Of a DNA stretch of 5,261 bases, positions 5,010-5,261 are shown in pieces. The position numbers and the translations under genes are program-made. Every line of letters starts with the position of its first letter. Position 1 is the first letter of the stretch. The notes beneath the pieces are model-generated. The model saw only the letters and a list, made by a program, of their open reading frames with translations. It was not told the DNA's origin and searched no databases. The stretch is from an uncultured Hyphomonadaceae bacterium. GTDB taxonomy: Bacteria > Pseudomonadota > Alphaproteobacteria > Caulobacterales > Hyphomonadaceae. The stretch is from assembly GCA_937873805.1 (NCBI GenBank), contig CALMWO010000034.1, positions 1 to 5,261 of the forward strand, in the 5' to 3' direction.

Positions 5010-5261
5010 ATGAAACTCATCTCGTGCAATTCCAACCGGCCGCTTGCCGATGACATCGCGGCCTATCTCGACATCCGCCTTACCAACGCCGAGGTGAAGA
5101 CCTTCAAGGACCGCGAAGTCTTCGTGAAGGTAAACGAGAACGTCCGCGGCCAGGACGTCTACGTGATCCAGTCGACCTCCGCCCCGGCCAACGATCACCT
5201 GATGGAGCTGCTCATCACGGTCGATGCACTCGTCCGCGCCAGCGCGCGCCGCATCACCGCT
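5010..5261 (+). CDS. prs: Ribose-phosphate pyrophosphokinase Prs, N-terminal fragment
   Basis: The first 84 codons are present and the reading frame is open to the window edge; the rest (about 230 residues in typical members) lies outside. Prs makes 5-phosphoribosyl-1-diphosphate (PRPP) from ribose 5-phosphate and ATP for purine, pyrimidine, histidine, tryptophan and NAD synthesis. The fragment matches the family closely: CNSNRPLADDIAAYL (6-20), TFKDREVFVKVNENVRGQDVYVIQST (31-56, the FxDxE region contributing to ATP and regulatory contacts), APANDHLMELLI (58-69) and DALVRASARRIT (72-83). The catalytic KRR flexible loop and the PRPP-binding loop are beyond the edge and cannot be checked. It follows pgeF by 189 nt on the same strand and probably has its own promoter, because of that gap and the leader hairpin. 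Confidence 0.96.
   Translation, partial: MKLISCNSNRPLADDIAAYLDIRLTNAEVKTFKDREVFVKVNENVRGQDVYVIQSTSAPANDHLMELLITVDALVRASARRITA

Noticed and set aside
1..5261. Mobile element, CRISPR array, toxin-antitoxin or defence system
   Set aside because: No transposase, integrase, repeat-spacer pattern or unknown gene cassette is present. All sizeable coding sequence is explained by known core genes.

Overview
The window is a GC-rich chromosomal segment made almost entirely of core housekeeping genes. It suggests an alphaproteobacterium, possibly near Caulobacterales/Hyphomonadaceae. That placement is inferred from the protein sequences: an EnvZ-like kinase C-terminus, an alphaproteobacterial-type YbjN protein next to ProC, UbiK, and the order lgt, MidA/NDUFAF7-type methyltransferase, pgeF, prs. 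I see no insertion sequence, tRNA, rRNA, CRISPR array, phage gene or defence system, and no break in base composition that would suggest recent transfer.

Layout. Positions 1-189 hold the last 62 codons of a plus-strand sensor histidine kinase. It converges on a minus-strand gene set transcribed right to left: ubiK (1957 to 1685), a YbjN-family gene (1575 to 1072) and proC (1067 to 210). The YbjN gene and proC are separated by only 4 nt and are very probably co-transcribed. The 109-nt gap between ubiK and the YbjN gene holds two small dyads, a weak promoter candidate and three GANTC sites. A 104-nt divergent region (1958-2061) separates ubiK from a plus-strand run: lgt (2062-2988), a MidA/NDUFAF7-type methyltransferase (2985-4031, overlapping the lgt stop as GTGA) and pgeF (4032-4820, starting directly after the previous stop). 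After a 189-nt gap with a 10-bp hairpin just ahead of the ribosome binding site, prs begins at 5010 and runs off the window.

How the genes fit together. The plus-strand operon joins lipoprotein maturation (Lgt), a presumed respiratory complex I assembly methyltransferase, and a peptidoglycan quality-control enzyme (PgeF). The minus-strand genes serve ubiquinone synthesis (UbiK), proline synthesis (ProC) and an unresolved YbjN role. UbiK and the MidA-like protein both touch the ubiquinone/NADH dehydrogenase branch of respiration, from opposite sides of one divergent promoter region. Prs supplies PRPP for nucleotide, histidine and tryptophan synthesis.

I find no convincing new system. The observations worth a second look are small non-coding structures: the prs leader hairpin, the dyad in the ubiK/lgt divergent region, and the dyads and GANTC cluster ahead of the YbjN gene.
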